DNA of 64,000 nucleotides, from positions 3,542,001 to 3,606,000 of the forward strand of contig NC_092581.1 of assembly GCF_037975245.1 (NCBI RefSeq), in the 5' to 3' direction. Made by a program: the position numbers and the translations under genes. Positions 1 through 14,387 of the stretch are shown here, one piece after another. The DNA is from Apostichopus japonicus. Its lineage: Eukaryota; Echinodermata; Holothuroidea; Aspidochirotida; Stichopodidae. How positions within the stretch are numbered: the first letter of the stretch is position 1; the number at the start of each line of letters is the position of its first letter. A model generated the notes under the pieces. The model made no database searches and was not told the origin of the DNA. It saw only the letters and a list, made by a program, of their open reading frames with translations.

Positions 1-155
1 CAAATGAGATTTTTTCCTCATTTGGAAATGAAAAAGGGGTTTTCGGACTTGCGAAGCGGGGGGGGGGGGGGCGGAATGATACTTCCGCCCCTCCACATTT
101 TTCACTGGGGGGGGGGCTGGCGCCCCCCAGCCCCCCCGGTTCCTACGCCCTTGCA
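1..155. mobile_element. Terminal fragment of a G/C-tract-rich interspersed repeat (truncated by window edge)
   Basis: The stretch has a G13 run near position 59, a second G run near 105 and a C-rich counterpart at about 122-138. It ends in GGTTCCTACGCCCTTG, which read on the other strand is CAAGGGCGTAGGAACC. That phrase looks like the end of a short non-autonomous transposon. The other end is outside the window, so no terminal pair or target duplication can be checked. It could equally be a decayed fragment. Confidence 0.35.
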
Positions 156-159
156 ATGT

Positions 160-3100
160 ATATTAACCAACTTCAGTATTTAACTGAGTTTCAGCATTTG
201 CAAAACCCACCTCCATTTCAGACAATAAACGTTGCAATAAATAAGAAAGAAACACACAAGCACACACACACACACATGACAGACACACAGACTTGAAGCA
301 CATGTATAACTCAGCGATGTCATATTTAGACTTGATCAAGTCGTACGTCTCGTATGTGAGGGAACATTAAAATCCGTGATACTTCCGACCTGGAATAAGA
401 GTTTTCTCATTTGTTTGAGGAAGTTGTTTATGGCAGTTATCCCTGTTACGGATTGTGAACAATGATGATTGACTTTGTGTTATAACCTTTAACCTTCATC
501 AGCCCATAGCAACCGATTTACAGTAGTCCATCTGTAATCGAGTGAAAGCGAAACAAAACTATATGTACATAACAACGATAATAGCCTAGGATAAAACGCA
601 CCGTTGAATTTTATTATAGGCCTTTAATGTATCGGCGTAATGTTAGTGAACATTTTATGTGTGAAGTAATGTACATGTGACGGAAACAAAAACATTTTGT
701 TTTCGACTTTATAAGTTATTTATTAAGTAGTTCAGTTATGAAGGTTATATAGTTTGTCATTTGAATGAAGTGTTCGATATACATCTACTCATCTGGATAC
801 TTCAAATGCATTGTCGCGAAATTGGTACTTTACACAGTGGCACAATAACTATATATATATAGGACGTAGGCCTATACAGTTCATGACACTTATATGTGCA
901 TGGTCGATTCCGATAAAGTACAAAACGAAAGCGAAAGAAAACAGAAAAGTCTAAAGTCCATTTAATGATACTGCCATGAAGCTATAAAGAGGTCGAATTG
1001 ATCACGAACTCCAATAAATTACTGAAGAAGAGGAAAATATCGCAAATTGGCTTAATTCAAAGCAGAATTCAGGGATTGAAAATTTAAAGGGGCGAATTCG
1101 CAGCATATAGAGAAGTAACGGATGCTTCCAAAATGTACTGAGGTGGCATGCCTTGGCATAATTTATGCATGCCACCATTCATTTGAACACCCAAATATTA
1201 TCATAAAGATACGAAAAACCAAGCAAACGATATACCAAAACTGTCGAAAAGATGTTCTTTAAAAGGTTGTACCGTTAGTCTGTAAACATTCTAGCATTTT
1301 TACGTCACTATATGATAACCGTTAACAATCTTTAATGTATTAACAATGTAATGTAGCATACACACTCATGGATACATATCCATCTGTCCGTCGATCCATC
1401 CATCCGTCCGTCTGTTTGCCACACACGCACGTTTCTATGTACATATACCTCTGGCATATATAACTCACACTACCGATTGTGTCGGAATGCATCGTTCTTT
1501 TCTAGCCATACATTCTTTTACCGTTTAGAAACTCGTGACGTTGGAAGGGAAATAAAAGGTGCTAAAAGTTAAGGCCCGGGAGGAAAAGGGCGTCCGTAAA
1601 GGGGTTAAAAGGTTAACCTTAGTGGTCAGCTTAAAGGAATTACCGAAATACCAGGAAACTGTGTTAGTTATAAGAATAAATATTAAAATAATAATAGTAA
1701 AGTATATAGGTGGTTGCTGAACTAGTGGAGGGGCCTGCGGGAATGAGAAGTTATGGTTGGGTACGTGAGAGGAGAAATACAGCGAACACTGATAGAGAAA
1801 GTGAGTGAAAGAGAGAACGCGTGAGAGAAGGAAACAGTGGGATTGCCCACATTTGCCGCGCAGAGGGGGGAAAGTATTTGTAAGAAAACTTACAGTAAGC
1901 AAATCTCAAAAAATTTGCTTCGCCAAACTTCGTCAGTTCAGACCAGGAAACTCTTAATTGCATGCAGCTCCCTGATTATGAGTTTCGCCAGAAATATGAA
2001 AAATAATAAACCTTGCTGTCTTTGTGCTCAGGTTAAGAATAGAGGTTGAGCATGCCACATTCGAAACAGCTCATGTATCAACGTGAAATCATATACCGTA
2101 GGCTGAAACTTAATGACAAATTGGATCGTATACATCACCCATAAAAGTGGGTCAAATGATTGACCTTTGGAGCGTACGGATGAGGAGAAAGGTATTTTCG
2201 GTAACAAAACATTGTTATGATTTCAGCTCAAGGTATGTACTTCATTTTTAGTTCAAGATGGCTTGGATTGAAAAAAATTCAATTTCATTGTATTGCTGAG
2301 CTGAACTTTCACGTATCGATTCCTGTGACGTCATATCAAATAACGGTACACACACAAGGTCATAGTTGAACTATACATAAAGTCAATATGACGTTTAATT
2401 CGATTAAGTTTATTGATTAAACTTTGTAATAAGCAAGATAAAATTTTAAATTCCAAACTGAATTGAAGAAGATGTAGTTTGTCATGTATGATCTCAGTAT
2501 AATTGCATATTGTAACATTACATGTGTTATTTTCTGATTCTGTGTGTTTGTCTTTAGGTATTATCTGTGTTAATAGGTATACAACTATACAAGGATTGCA
2601 GTTATTTAAAGTGTATTGTGTAAAGTTCATTTATATGTTTGATTTTATGTATTTTACACTTCACATGTTTGGAAACACACTAAAGGTTTGAACTGAGCTA
2701 TGAAGGTATACCCGACACAGATGTTAGATGAGGGAGGGGAGGCCAAGTGGGTAGGTGCGCAAAGGGTCTTACATTATTTAATAACACACTAAAAAAGGAT
2801 GCATGTACTCTTATCTATACCAATGAAGGTAAAAATGATAGATAAGATAATAATATTAGCATCTAAGCCCCTCACCCATACAAACTGTCTCAAATTTCCC
2901 CTTTAGAGCCCTCCTCAGGAAGGAGATCACGCTAAGGAATTCTAGTCACAAGCTTAATCAAACACCACCTACGCGTGAAAATGGATTGAAGTAATATTGG
3001 TCGCCTCCCTCCTTCCTCGGTGTAGAAGGCGTAACTTTGATTAAGTGGGTTATACCTGAAAATAGCCATAACTTGACATTGCCTGGCTAGGAAACAAATT

Positions 3101-6100
3101 TCGCTAAGCAACCAATTTCTGCCAAAGGTGGCCCTGTGTGAACATGTTCACGGTGCAAGTATACCCATCTTTCAAATATATTTAAAATTCGTTTTTTGAC
3201 TTATGACCTCAAACCTATTTGCAAAGAAGTCATTGTGTCGACATTTTTCATGCTAATTTTATTTAACGTGCTAGCGGTCATATTGGATCTTCGGAAGTGG
3301 TGGCCATGGTAACAGTGAAGACCTCCTTTCAGATTTCTGTTTATCGTTCATAAACAAGCAAGAACAAATCGAAACTAAAATAAAAACATCAAAGGAAAAC
3401 GAAGGAAGGGTAAACTTTAGTCGACTTTTATTTCTGTACGATGGTCAGCTGCTATACGATTATATTTTACGCATAAGTCTCGACAAAAATGTGACGTTCG
3501 GTTAGGCCGGCTATTTCGTAACTTCTAAATGTTTACGAGTGCTTTGCTATTTGGAGTATTCCGGAATCCGGGTTGACCCCTCATAGTGATGAAGTAAAGG
3601 CATTACAAGTAAACGACGAAGTGGTTACAAGATTGTACGATAGAATATTGGTGTGTACATTGGTGTTATTATATACGAGTGGGGTGTTAAACTGTTGTGT
3701 CGGGATGTACATGCGCAGGTTATACAGAATAAACATACGATACGTGTGTAAGTTAAACGGTGATCTCAGTCAGGGTGGACCCCACCGTTCCCCCTTTTTA
3801 CGTTTCAAGAAGATCTTCACATACTCACCCGATGCACATGGGAGAACACAGTAACTACTTTAAATCTTAAAGTTTTGTGCCAAAGTAAAACCAGTTTGAT
3901 GCATTTGTTGGGATAACACATATCCTCAGTTCTTATTGTAATCCTATAGCACATGCTACCGATTTATCAGATTTATCAGCACGATCCAGTATTTACTGTG
4001 ATTTACAGTAGTTACTCTAATCTCTTTGTGAATTTTGCTGGCCACAGAGCTGAACGTTATTATCGGTATCCCCCTCTCCAAGTTAGTCTGAGGACGAATC
4101 AGCATTGAGAAATTCCATGAATATGCTAATTTAATCTTTGTGAGTCCTTCTCAGAAACCTTGCTGACGACATCCGAAGGTTATAGTACGGCGAATGGATT
4201 GTAGTAACTTCAGTAGGTTATCTTATATCAAGATAAAGGTCCAATGTATGAAAGTACCCCATTAAGTAAATGGGCGAGCACATATTGACTCGTAGTATAT
4301 GCAACACCAATGGCGCATGTACTACAAAACGTTACTATAGGATCAACCATGCCAATGGAAGCTGCTTGTCTTCCACTGTAACTGTAAAATGAATCATAGT
4401 TTAGAAGACTACGCTGTCTAGTGCCACTGCAGGTGATAAGAGAGAATAATTTATAAGGCAGTAAGATGTTGCTGACAGTATTAACAGTTCCCATAACCGG
4501 TATAAGATCCTGTGTAGTATCTGTTCCCTTTCGAGGGGAATGGTGATGCACACCCGACGATGATCACACAGTCACAGTCCCGATTCAAGGGGACCATATC
4601 AATTCCTTAGCGCCATTCCCTGTGCGGCACGCGAACTGAGTTCGACCGCCGCAGTTTTAGGCCTATGACTTTACCATATAGACCATTTTCCAACAGCCAT
4701 AACGTGAAAAGTTAATACCGAAAAAACTTAGTTCAAACGGCACTAAACAGAGAAATGTGTTGTCTCTCAAGTTCTGTTATTTTCTTAACAATACAGTTCA
4801 AAATTCCACCGGACTTGGGTGATTTACGATGCAAGGTTAATAAATATCAAACTCAAAACCCTCATTGAAAACACACAGTAAATACTGAAGAAAATCACCA
4901 TTTGATAGCCGTACTTTGTTTGCGTAACCATCCTCTTGAATATTCATTGCCAAATTTAGTTCAAACGGTTTTGGAAAGGATTTTTTCTTAACTTTAAATT
5001 GATGTTAAATTCATTTTCATTGGTCACTATCTTCAATCGGACTAAGTACAATCCAATCGAATGTCTTCTAAGAAAAATACAAGTTTCGCTTTCTTCGGTG
5101 GGCACGCCATTACGTAATATGTGTATCCTGTACTCTGCAATAGGGTACAGCCACGCAATGCACAGTGTTCACCTACAATGCCACAGCCGAGATTCGATTT
5201 CAAAACGTCATATTGTATCGAACTTAATATTATTTCAAAGAAAATGACCGTAGAATATGCATCATTAAATGTTGAAGCAAGTAAGTACCAATTAATTTAT
5301 CTAATGCAATCCTAATTATAGAAACACCGTTTAAGACCCCCTTGATGAATGGAATAGTCCAACCAACTTGTCCGCACAGAGCCACAGGATTTTCGGTCAA
5401 GGTGATGAGTCATACGCGTTGGTCAGTAAGAGGGCTATTTTGAAGGATGTTTAGTGTGCATTTTAGAAAGAAAGGAATTGATATGTGGGGTTGAGAGCGG
5501 ATCAGTCGTTCGGTAGTTTGGTTTTCGTACCCAGGTTCTTTCCTGGGCGACTTTTTCTTAAAAAGTAGTGCCTAGCCCGATAGAAACATGATATCCATTC
5601 TGCTCATACTGTCAGCCTAACGAGGGTCATGAAGCGGTCCATGAAAGTGACGTATATATACAGCAAGAAATACGTGTCGTAACTGGGTGGTCACAGCACT
5701 TATAGTCTATATACTCATTCATATGAAATGACTTATATGAATATAAGAAACCAGGCGAACTTTTTCGACCGAAAATGCTGATTATTTGCTTTAAGATTAT
5801 CGTATGGATATAGAACAATGTTACTCGGTTTAACAGTATTTATTGCAGCTAAATATGGTTACATTTAATTATGATATGTCATACATGATAAAGCTATATT
5901 CCACTACTTGGGAGGTTCATTCTTGTTTCTATATATGACTGTATATGTGCAGCCTATACTGCTCCACACAGACGTTCTAAAGGACTTCATTCTTGCCATA
6001 AGAAAAGTGAGGTGAAATAACGAGCCGGTTATTGGCCTTATATACTATATATAGTTAACGACAATAACAGCTTCCGTCCTGCAATAAAGGCTAGGCCTAT

Positions 6101-6900
6101 ATGGGTACACATACTATACGATGTAAGTATAGAACGCTATGTAGATTGAACAAGTAGAGATCATTAAATCCTATGAAAATATAGGTCATTTCACTCTAAG
6201 CTACCAAGGAGTGAGATTTCAACCTTTCAGATTGTCCGGGTGATCACTGTTAAAGGGGTGAACTTTAATATCAAAGGCTAACGTCATATCAAATAAGCTC
6301 TAAAGCCGCTGTATAGTAAGTTTTTCTACTCTATTTATCGTATTTTTTTCTTCTACTTTTCCACAGCTAAAGTCACGCTGAGGAGAAGACTTGAGTTCAC
6401 TTGTCGAAAGAGTGGTCGTTCTGGAAACTTTCAACAAAGAGTGAATGTCTTACACTCTGAGAATTAAGAATGTAGCTTGAAAAGAAAAGTTTGATTTTAA
6501 AAGTCGAGCATTTATGAAGGGGGAAAAATATCCATTTTGCTTTATCCACGGGATTGTGTCAGTTGATTTCTAACATATGAAAAGTCTTCGGACGACGAAA
6601 TCTTTAGGATTGATTCTTTAATTACCTATTCATTAATATTCATATGGTGAACAATAGTGGGTTGCATATTTTATTTGATCAATTGCAGTCTTAGTTTGAG
6701 CAAAATTTGGTAAGTTTAATACAATTGTCGGCCAACCTCGAACAATTTGCTGCTATGTCTGGGAAAAACATTGACATGGTCAAAAGTAGCCAGGAAAGTT
6801 TTTGATAATTGTGTGCACTTTTGCCTGCAAGTTGGAAGGAATTGAGGGTGAGGTGGGAGGGGGCAGTTCTGCCGATCTGTTAACGTGCAATAGAGCATAT
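160..6900. other. Gene-poor AT-rich DNA with scattered simple repeats
   Basis: No recognisable gene is seen. There is a short CA repeat around 252-285 and a degenerate CCATC/CCGTC stretch around 1,380-1,420. An open frame at 3,522-3,854 (+) includes a hydrophobic stretch (ILVCTLVLLY), but it has no family signature and its length is within chance. A 107-codon minus-strand frame at 4,228-4,551 also looks random. A perfect TGACGTCA lies at 2,326-2,333 and an X-box-like motif at 3,300-3,313. Confidence 0.6.
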
Positions 6901-6947
6901 GTAGGTAAACAAAATACCAATGGACTTGTGAAAGGTCATTCTTATCG

Positions 6948-7009
6948 TGACGTCATGAAATCGAGGCGCCATTGTCGCCATGGCAACGAGCAGAAATTGC
7001 GGTATATAA
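6948..7009 (+). promoter_or_regulatory. Compact CRE + RFX X-box + TATA-like cluster
   Basis: Three motifs lie within 62 bp. TGACGTCA (perfect CRE/ATF octamer) is at 6,948-6,955, GTCGCCATGGCAAC is at 6,974-6,987, and TATATAA is at 7,003-7,009. The second motif fits the RFX X-box consensus GTNRCC-N2-RGYAAC. X-box plus CRE neighbours are known from promoters of ciliary genes and, in vertebrates, MHC class II genes. No coding frame is recognised downstream, so a promoter role is inference. It could be a distal enhancer or a chance cluster. Confidence 0.35.
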
Positions 7010-7462
7010 TGGCGTTGCCTATACATGAAAAACGTCCAGTTAATTCCAGTACTGCTATATACTTGCATTCAAAATGACAAATCTCATTTTCCCGTCATAA
7101 TTAGATTTATATTTGTATAAGACAATCTCTTTGGCAAAAACAAGAAAAGAAAAGTGCTATAGGCTCACAAATAGTATGGATTACAAAAATCATGAAATGC
7201 AAAAAAGTATTTTCCACTTTTCGTGAGCCTTTGAAAAGACAGTCACCATCAGTAGCAAACCATTGATCTCGAATGATATGAATATCGGCTTTGGACAGAG
7301 CACCGCGGACACTGGACTAATTAACAGTCGTTTTTTGCAAATTTGTACATATTCCATGAAAATTTATTCTTCTTCTTATTCTTCTTCTTTTACATTCTGC
7401 GCATTTCTGTTGACAAGTTGAACTGACAAGTTGACCGCTCAGATGGTCATTGAACGGAATCA

Positions 7463-7476
7463 GTTTCCATGGAAAC
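7463..7476. promoter_or_regulatory. Perfect 14-bp palindrome GTTTCCATGGAAAC, RFX-like
   Basis: The palindrome GTTTCCATGGAAAC resembles the symmetrical EF-C/X-box form bound by RFX proteins. It lies about 0.5 kb from the CRE/X-box cluster at 6.95 kb. Strict X-box positions 4 and 9 differ (T and A in place of R and Y), so binding is only suggested. Confidence 0.3.
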
Positions 7477-7825
7477 AGTCAAGGTTTCCTTCATCTTGAT
7501 GTTGTTGTGTTGATTATTTCAAACGAATCGTGCAGGTCTATAAGTACCCTCAAAATGTACCGTAGAGTCTATTGTGTATTCTACTGTTACGCAATAGATC
7601 AATCAATCAATCAATATGGAAGGTTAACAGTTCTATTTGATACTTTGTTATACAAGTTTTTTTTTACTAATGTGTACATTTGTTGAAAATTATTACATTT
7701 GTGACATTTGCATATTTTATGTTGTTTTTATTCCTAATTTTCTATAAATTATTTCCTCGATTGTGTATTCTAGAATAAATTGTAAATGAAGGTTTGATAA
7801 ATTGAGACTGTAAATGAGTGACTTT

Positions 7826-8047
7826 TTAATCTAATAGAAAAGCAAATAATTGACGAGATAACAAAAGAAAACAAAAGAAAAGGAAATTAAAAGGTAACAA
7901 TACAAAAAAACTGAAAAGAAAGCCGTCCAGAATTAAGCAAAATAACAAAAGAAAAAAGAACAAGTAAAGAAGAACAAAGAAGACAAAAGCAAAAAGAGAA
8001 AAATAGAAAAAAAATAATAATACTAATATTCCATTCCAAAAACACAT
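7826..8047. repeat. Purine-rich A/G low-complexity tract
   Basis: About 200 bp is composed mostly of A with interspersed G (words such as AAAAGAAAAG and ACAAAAGAAAA). It produces an artificial Phe/Leu-rich open frame on the minus strand, which I do not regard as a gene. Confidence 0.8.
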
Positions 8048-8357
8048 TTTATATAATTTAATTTTATATATATATGATTCCCAATAAATAAAGTTCCTTA
8101 AGTCTAGCGTTCACGAACACTGCCAACTATATACTCAGCCACTTCCGAACCTAAGAAATCATTCTACATTAGTACGCATCGCTGAACGCTAAGATATTAT
8201 TAACCGCTGTCTTGCCACGATGAAAAACAACGTATATATAGCAATACATTATGCCTCATTAAAATATATTAACATAGGCTTCTGGGCCCGTAAATATTTC
8301 AATAACCATGTGCCGCTTCCGCTTCGTTGAGGATGTGCCAAAACGTATGTATATAGG

Positions 8358-8358
<1 letters not shown>

Positions 8359-8397
<39 letters not shown>

Positions 8398-8398
8398 T
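8359..8398. repeat. TA dinucleotide microsatellite
   Basis: This is an almost pure TA run of about 40 bp following TAGGCTA, interrupted once near its end (ATAATA). It lies in gene-poor DNA. Confidence 0.9.
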
Positions 8399-8399
8399 G

Positions 8400-11300
8400 T
8401 GTATATGTATGTATATATAGCTATCAAAAGAAAGGAACGACTTGTAACGTAAACCTACATCATCTAATAGTTGAAATTCTTCGCTATTATGGAGGGGGGG
8501 ATAAGCCACATTGATGAATTGCGGTGAAAGATTCTTATTGCAATGTGATTGGACGGTCGAAATAGATGACAATTCCCGATGCGTAACGGAATAATATTTC
8601 AATGAGGGGTCGATGGTATAGAATTAAAAGTCCTGACTGAAATCTTACCCTGTGCTGATACTAGGCCTACTGTTCAACGTTTATAATGCTTTACAATAAG
8701 ACAAAACATCCGGTCTTTTTTTCTCTTTTGACAAGACTTAGCCTATACCGCACATAATAATCATCAAAGGCCACACGACGACACACTGAGAAGCGCACTA
8801 TTTGAAAATGGAAAGATTCACAGCGGATGATCCCGCGGTCTTTTTTTCTTTGCTGTGAATGTATGCGTAGCTCAGCTAGCCAACCAGGGATATATCTCTT
8901 AGGGCAGTGTGCATCAAGCGCACACGCTAACAGCTGATCACAGGGACCTATCACTAGTATCAGTAACACTACATTAAAAAGTGGCATACGTTTGACGAGA
9001 AAAGAGAGAGAGAAAAAAAAAAAGGTAAACGAAAAAAAACGGACAGATAAGAAACCTCAGGAACGGGCTAAAAACTTGGATTCGACAAAATTGACAGGAA
9101 TTTAAAGGACAGGTTTCTTCTCCAGTTTGGGGCGGATCGTGCATGGAAGGAACGACCGAATGGCAGAGGGTGAACGGCTAAGAAGGTGGGAGTTACATGG
9201 CCGAGAAAATAGGTAGGTTACTGGTATAGGCCTAGCAATAAGGTCAGCTGTTGCCGATGTAATGCGTAAGGTGAAGCAATATATAGGCCTCGTAGTAAAA
9301 AGTATCAGTTTGCTATAACCGCGGATTGCCCAAACTGTGAGCATACCAGCAGTAGAAGGCCTACTGCTATGTTGTGGTTTTGTCATTTTTAGGGAACCTT
9401 TGGGAATGCATTGTGAGTTTGGTTTCCACGTTGCAAATAAACATGTTTTCAATGACACGCAATGCTATCGAAGTTACGTGAACAATTTAGTGCATTGAGG
9501 TTTTTCTATGAAGCCATGGCATGTGTAACATCAGTATAGTTCAATTGCCTACTGAATAGTTATAATTCCACAAGCCGTTTTTAACACTTATTATGCAAAA
9601 CATACTAAGTCGCTATTGTGTATACTGTATCACACTAACGTATGGTTTGCCTATCTACAGTATTAAATAAGGAAGTCTATCGCAGAAGAGATGATTTTTT
9701 GGGTAACCGGAAAGAGAAGAATTTTGGAATTCGGAAACTTCATATTTGTTTGTTCGTTCTTCTCGAACGTTTCCGATACATGATACTTCTACTCAAACTG
9801 ATGTACCGATACGAAAATGTTTAGGCCGTACATGGAAGTAAGAAACTGGACTCTATACATTACCATGTCCGAACCGGAATTTGAGAGTTCATATACGTCG
9901 TAAAAACCACATTCAACTTGTACGGCTCCATATTTGGGGAGCTGACTAAAATGCCGACCGTAGATTATCATAGGAGACTATAGTTTATATGCGTATAGAT
10001 CAGCACCATGATCATGCACGAAGGCCTTTCTATACGCATATGCTGTGTATATGTACTTTTGATTGTACAAGAGCTACCGTATATCATTTCTATAATTACA
10101 CTCTGCAGGCATGCATTTTATACAAAGTGCCCATGTTTACGAGTAAATTTTTGTTTTCTCGTGGTACCGGTATAAATATGATGTTATATAAATATCATTC
10201 ATAATTACATTATGCATATACAGTGTCAGCAATAAATCCTACGTGTTGTGCGGACGTATACGACAGATCAACTATACGTTGAACGAACGAACGATAACAA
10301 CTATAAGTTATGAAACCCTAGATCCTTGAAGTATTATATTTGTGGTATTAATATGTAGTAATGTGTGTAGCATGTTAGTAAGTAAAAAAGAAGACTTACA
10401 TGCAGGATATGCGCAGTGGGAGTCAGTGGGGGACTTGGGCGGGGGGGGGGGGGGGGTCGCAGGCGTCACCTCCACATTTTGAAATTAAAACAACTGTGGC
10501 ATAAAATTTAAAGATTATATACTTTTCGCTTAGAAAGGGCTGTCTTTGAAAGACTTTTGAAGAACCTGTTGCAGGATTGGGCATACAGGCTTAATATACA
10601 TTCACTGTTGATTTATTCCACTGACCGTCAGTGTTCAGTGGTCATCAGTTTATAATTCTAACATATCCGAAACCAGCTAAACAGAGCTAAGCAATCGTGT
10701 ATGCATATAAATATATATATATGCAGGCGTACAGATACAAACCTGCATATATTGTACATATAGTTTGTACATGGTTGTAAATGTAACCTAATATATAAAC
10801 TGATACCTTATCTTGTCCTAAAATCTTGTCGAGCGTACAACAAATTAAACCATACATTAGAGTACACCCTCCCCTAAGAAAAAAACAATTAAGAAAAATC
10901 ATTATGATATTTCATAGTTATATGTAAATAGTACTACATATTGTACTTATACAGTAACATGACAACAATAAAGTTATTAATTTCGGAATTTTTAATCCAA
11001 AATGTCCTATAGTTATAACCTAATAAGTACGATTGTCTCACATATTTGTATTGTGTACCCTCTTCGAAAATCAAATTTTCTTGTTGGATATTTGTTGTTG
11101 TTGACAAGAGCAAAGATTATTTATGGCTAGAACAGGATTCGAACTATTAACATCAGTTTTTTGTTCTGCGTGGGTGTGTTTGCCAAATAGACATTGTAAA
11201 CACTGCAATACAGGTATAATGGAATTAATTCCTTGCAATATTCGCTGTTTTGTAAAATTAACTTTGTCAAACGCACATAGTAGGTTACGTATTTGTTTAC

Positions 11301-13790
11301 TGTATAATTTATAACTTACGTGAAGTTTTACTCCTTAGAAAACAAAAGTTCTTTTTTGTTTGAAATTTCAAAATAGTATCAAACAATTGCTCAAATTATG
11401 ATTAAAATCAATTGATCACTCAACCTTTGAGATTTCACGAAAGGACGGTTTTGATGCGATGCAGATAAATTAGATTCGATCCGCAACATTTTGTGGACAT
11501 TCGGATACATTTCATTGTAGTATATTTTATTGCTAATAACCACCACATTTATTCAGAAACTGAAATATTCAAAAAAAAATTAATATCGTTTCACTATTTG
11601 AATCGATTTTTAACTGATCAAGCTAATATAACCTAAATATTGTTGTTTTTTGGTATAGCTTTCACTGTTATACTATAACCCTTAATTGGTGTTTGAAGAC
11701 TGCCATGCATGCCACAACTTTGTCGACATTATCCCAAAACTCTGAGAAAATTGTGAGAACGTATCTCCCCCACCCCCACCCCCACCCATACCCCCGAATC
11801 AACGTAAAGGCAACATTAATATGTACTCCTGCATATATATACCTCATATATATCACATTATAGATCACCATCTCAGTATCTCGTAACTATACTTAGATAT
11901 GGTTGATTGAAATGTAAATTATGTCTGTCAGATCATAATATCAAACCCTTCAGTACTTCACGAAATACGACACGGTGGGTGGTCTGTGACGTCATTGAAG
12001 CTCCCGTCGTCAAATTGTATTCCTTTTCCTTGTATAAGTCATCTCGTGTGCATAATTGTACCTATATAAGTCTGGTTCGCTATACTTGGTGGTGTTTGGT
12101 CGACTCGGGAAGAGAGAGAAATCTTAAACAGTTTTATATTCACCGATGTCCACAGTTATATCTTTTTATAAACGCTATAAATATTCATTCATAAATTTCT
12201 TAGCCGACAGTTGCCCCCCCCCCCAAAAAAAAAATCATATCTTCGAGATCAAATCAAACTATCATGATATGGTTTTGACCTATAGAGTGAATATGTAAGG
12301 CCAATTTTCTTCGACAAAATCAACTTTTTGCCTCCGAAAATATCTTCTTCTTTATTTAAAACAGACGTTTGCGTTTTCGTCGTCACTAATTCAGCTAACT
12401 TTTTGTCAAATCTTTCAAGAATATTGCTCAAATAGTAGCAAACCCATGCAACCATCAACATTTGTTAATGTCACGTGTTTGCATATGATGAATCTTGCGG
12501 GACACATTTTGTTCCCAATCCGCGAAGTCACTTCACTTACTGATGTTCGTACTCCCGTGAAATAATCACAAATACTATGTAATATTAAAAGGTAACTTGT
12601 AAATGGGCATTGTCCAGCGCCAATCATGCACGAGTAGCCCCTTAACCTCTTTACCAACGGTACACCCATATGCCAAGTTTTATCTCGCCGTATTATTTGA
12701 TTCTGCGGGCCGCATTAACATGGTCACGAAAACCTCGTGGGGCCGTACAAAATGTATGCGACCCGCGGAGTGCACTTGCGCCCCCCCCCCCCCATTATGG
12801 TCCATGTCAAAAGAGAAACAGAGGTGAACTTTAATAAACTTATGTCTATCTCCAATCTTCTATACATTTGGAGTTGATATCAACTCTTGAAACGATGAAA
12901 ACCGCAAAGCTTTAGGGAGGCCTCGTCCAATTGACTTCAACCCTGGGCCCTATGCCGGACCTCTTGATCCCACGCCGACGTGGTTTCGCGCCGCGTGCTC
13001 GCACCTGACGTCGTAGGCGCCAACTTGCCGATCCCAAGTTCTGTGCCTCCTGCCCAAATGTTACTCTCAATCTGGTGTGCCCCCACCCCAACCCCTCCCC
13101 TCCCCCACAATTAAATGTCTGGGGACTCCACTCATTACTTGTTCAATGACGAATATTCACGTAATTTCTTGAGACGTTTGCTTTGTAAAGTTGAAAAGCC
13201 GTTTTTTTTGTACACATGTTTTAAGCCTATAATTATTATACTGTACAATACGCGCTTGTTTCCGATACATCAGGCTTGCCGGAAGTATGATTATGAACAA
13301 TATTCGCTAACTTCTGACATATTACTTGTGGTATCCTATGTATTTGTTCAGCGTGTATGTAATTGGTTGTACCTGTGTGCAAAATGTATACACAATGTAT
13401 GTCAACCCCCCCCCCCCCCCCCCGCAAACAAAACAATGTAGGAATGTAAAATAGTGAAACACTTTCACTTTTACTTCGGTCGTTTTAGTGCTCTCATTAA
13501 GGTTAACTTCAGGTGGAAAAGGAAAGTCATTCGAAATGGCCATTTCTCTTTGTTTGCTTGTGTCGTGGCAAAACATCTTGTAAACCCAACTGTTTTATCT
13601 ACATATTGTGTAGAATTGATTAATACATTTACATTATAGGAAAGTGAAACAAGTAGGCTTAATGCGACCGACATTCTTAAAACTCGATTTTTCGAAAATA
13701 ACTGTACTGAATCAACAACGAACGAGCTCCCTGTGTATTCTGATAATATTGTGGGTATTGTTGTGTTTAACCTTATATGGACCTTAACGC
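8400..13790. other. Gene-poor AT-rich DNA with C-tracts
   Basis: No convincing gene is seen. A 118-codon minus-strand frame (9,102-9,458) has no recognised domain. Notable composition features are a G run near 10,440-10,456, CCCCCACCCC repeats at 11,766-11,795, and C runs near 12,213, 12,780 and 13,405. A GC-rich patch at about 12,690-13,110, containing GCGGGCCGC and several CCCC blocks, may be a transposon relic. A TGACGTCA octamer is at 11,987-11,994. Confidence 0.6.
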
Positions 13791-13813
13791 ATTGATGGCA
13801 TTGATGATATGTG

Positions 13814-14058
<245 letters not shown>

Positions 14059-14387
14059 TGTACTCGTTCACTGTTTTTACAGTCCTTAACATCAATCGTC
14101 TGGTATTGAAATCGCGTACTCCAGGATTAGGTCATTGCATGATAGGGACATCTGTTAAAGCGATACATCGTATGTTTAATATATTACTACCGTGTCATAC
14201 TGACAGTTTAAGTTTATTGCCCTTTATACGTTCATTGCCAGGCTTGTCGGAAGAAACCGGAAGTTAATTACGAATTGAAGTGTTTTAATTGACAGTCGAG
14301 CTGTCCATATACGTATATAAGGCGAAAATTCCCTCAGAAAGGATACCATCAGTACAAAATGACCGGCATATTCCTATTGGTTGCATG

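Noticed and set aside
3522-3854. Plus-strand frame with a hydrophobic segment (ILVCTLVLLY)
   Set aside because: It looks mildly protein-like but has no family signature and no convincing start or splice sites; not listed as a gene.
9102-9458. 118-codon minus-strand frame
   Set aside because: It has no domain, signal peptide or splice context that I can see; its length is within chance for 64 kb.
11130-11160. GGATTCGAAC resembling a tRNA B box
   Set aside because: No A box, no pairing acceptor or anticodon stems around it.
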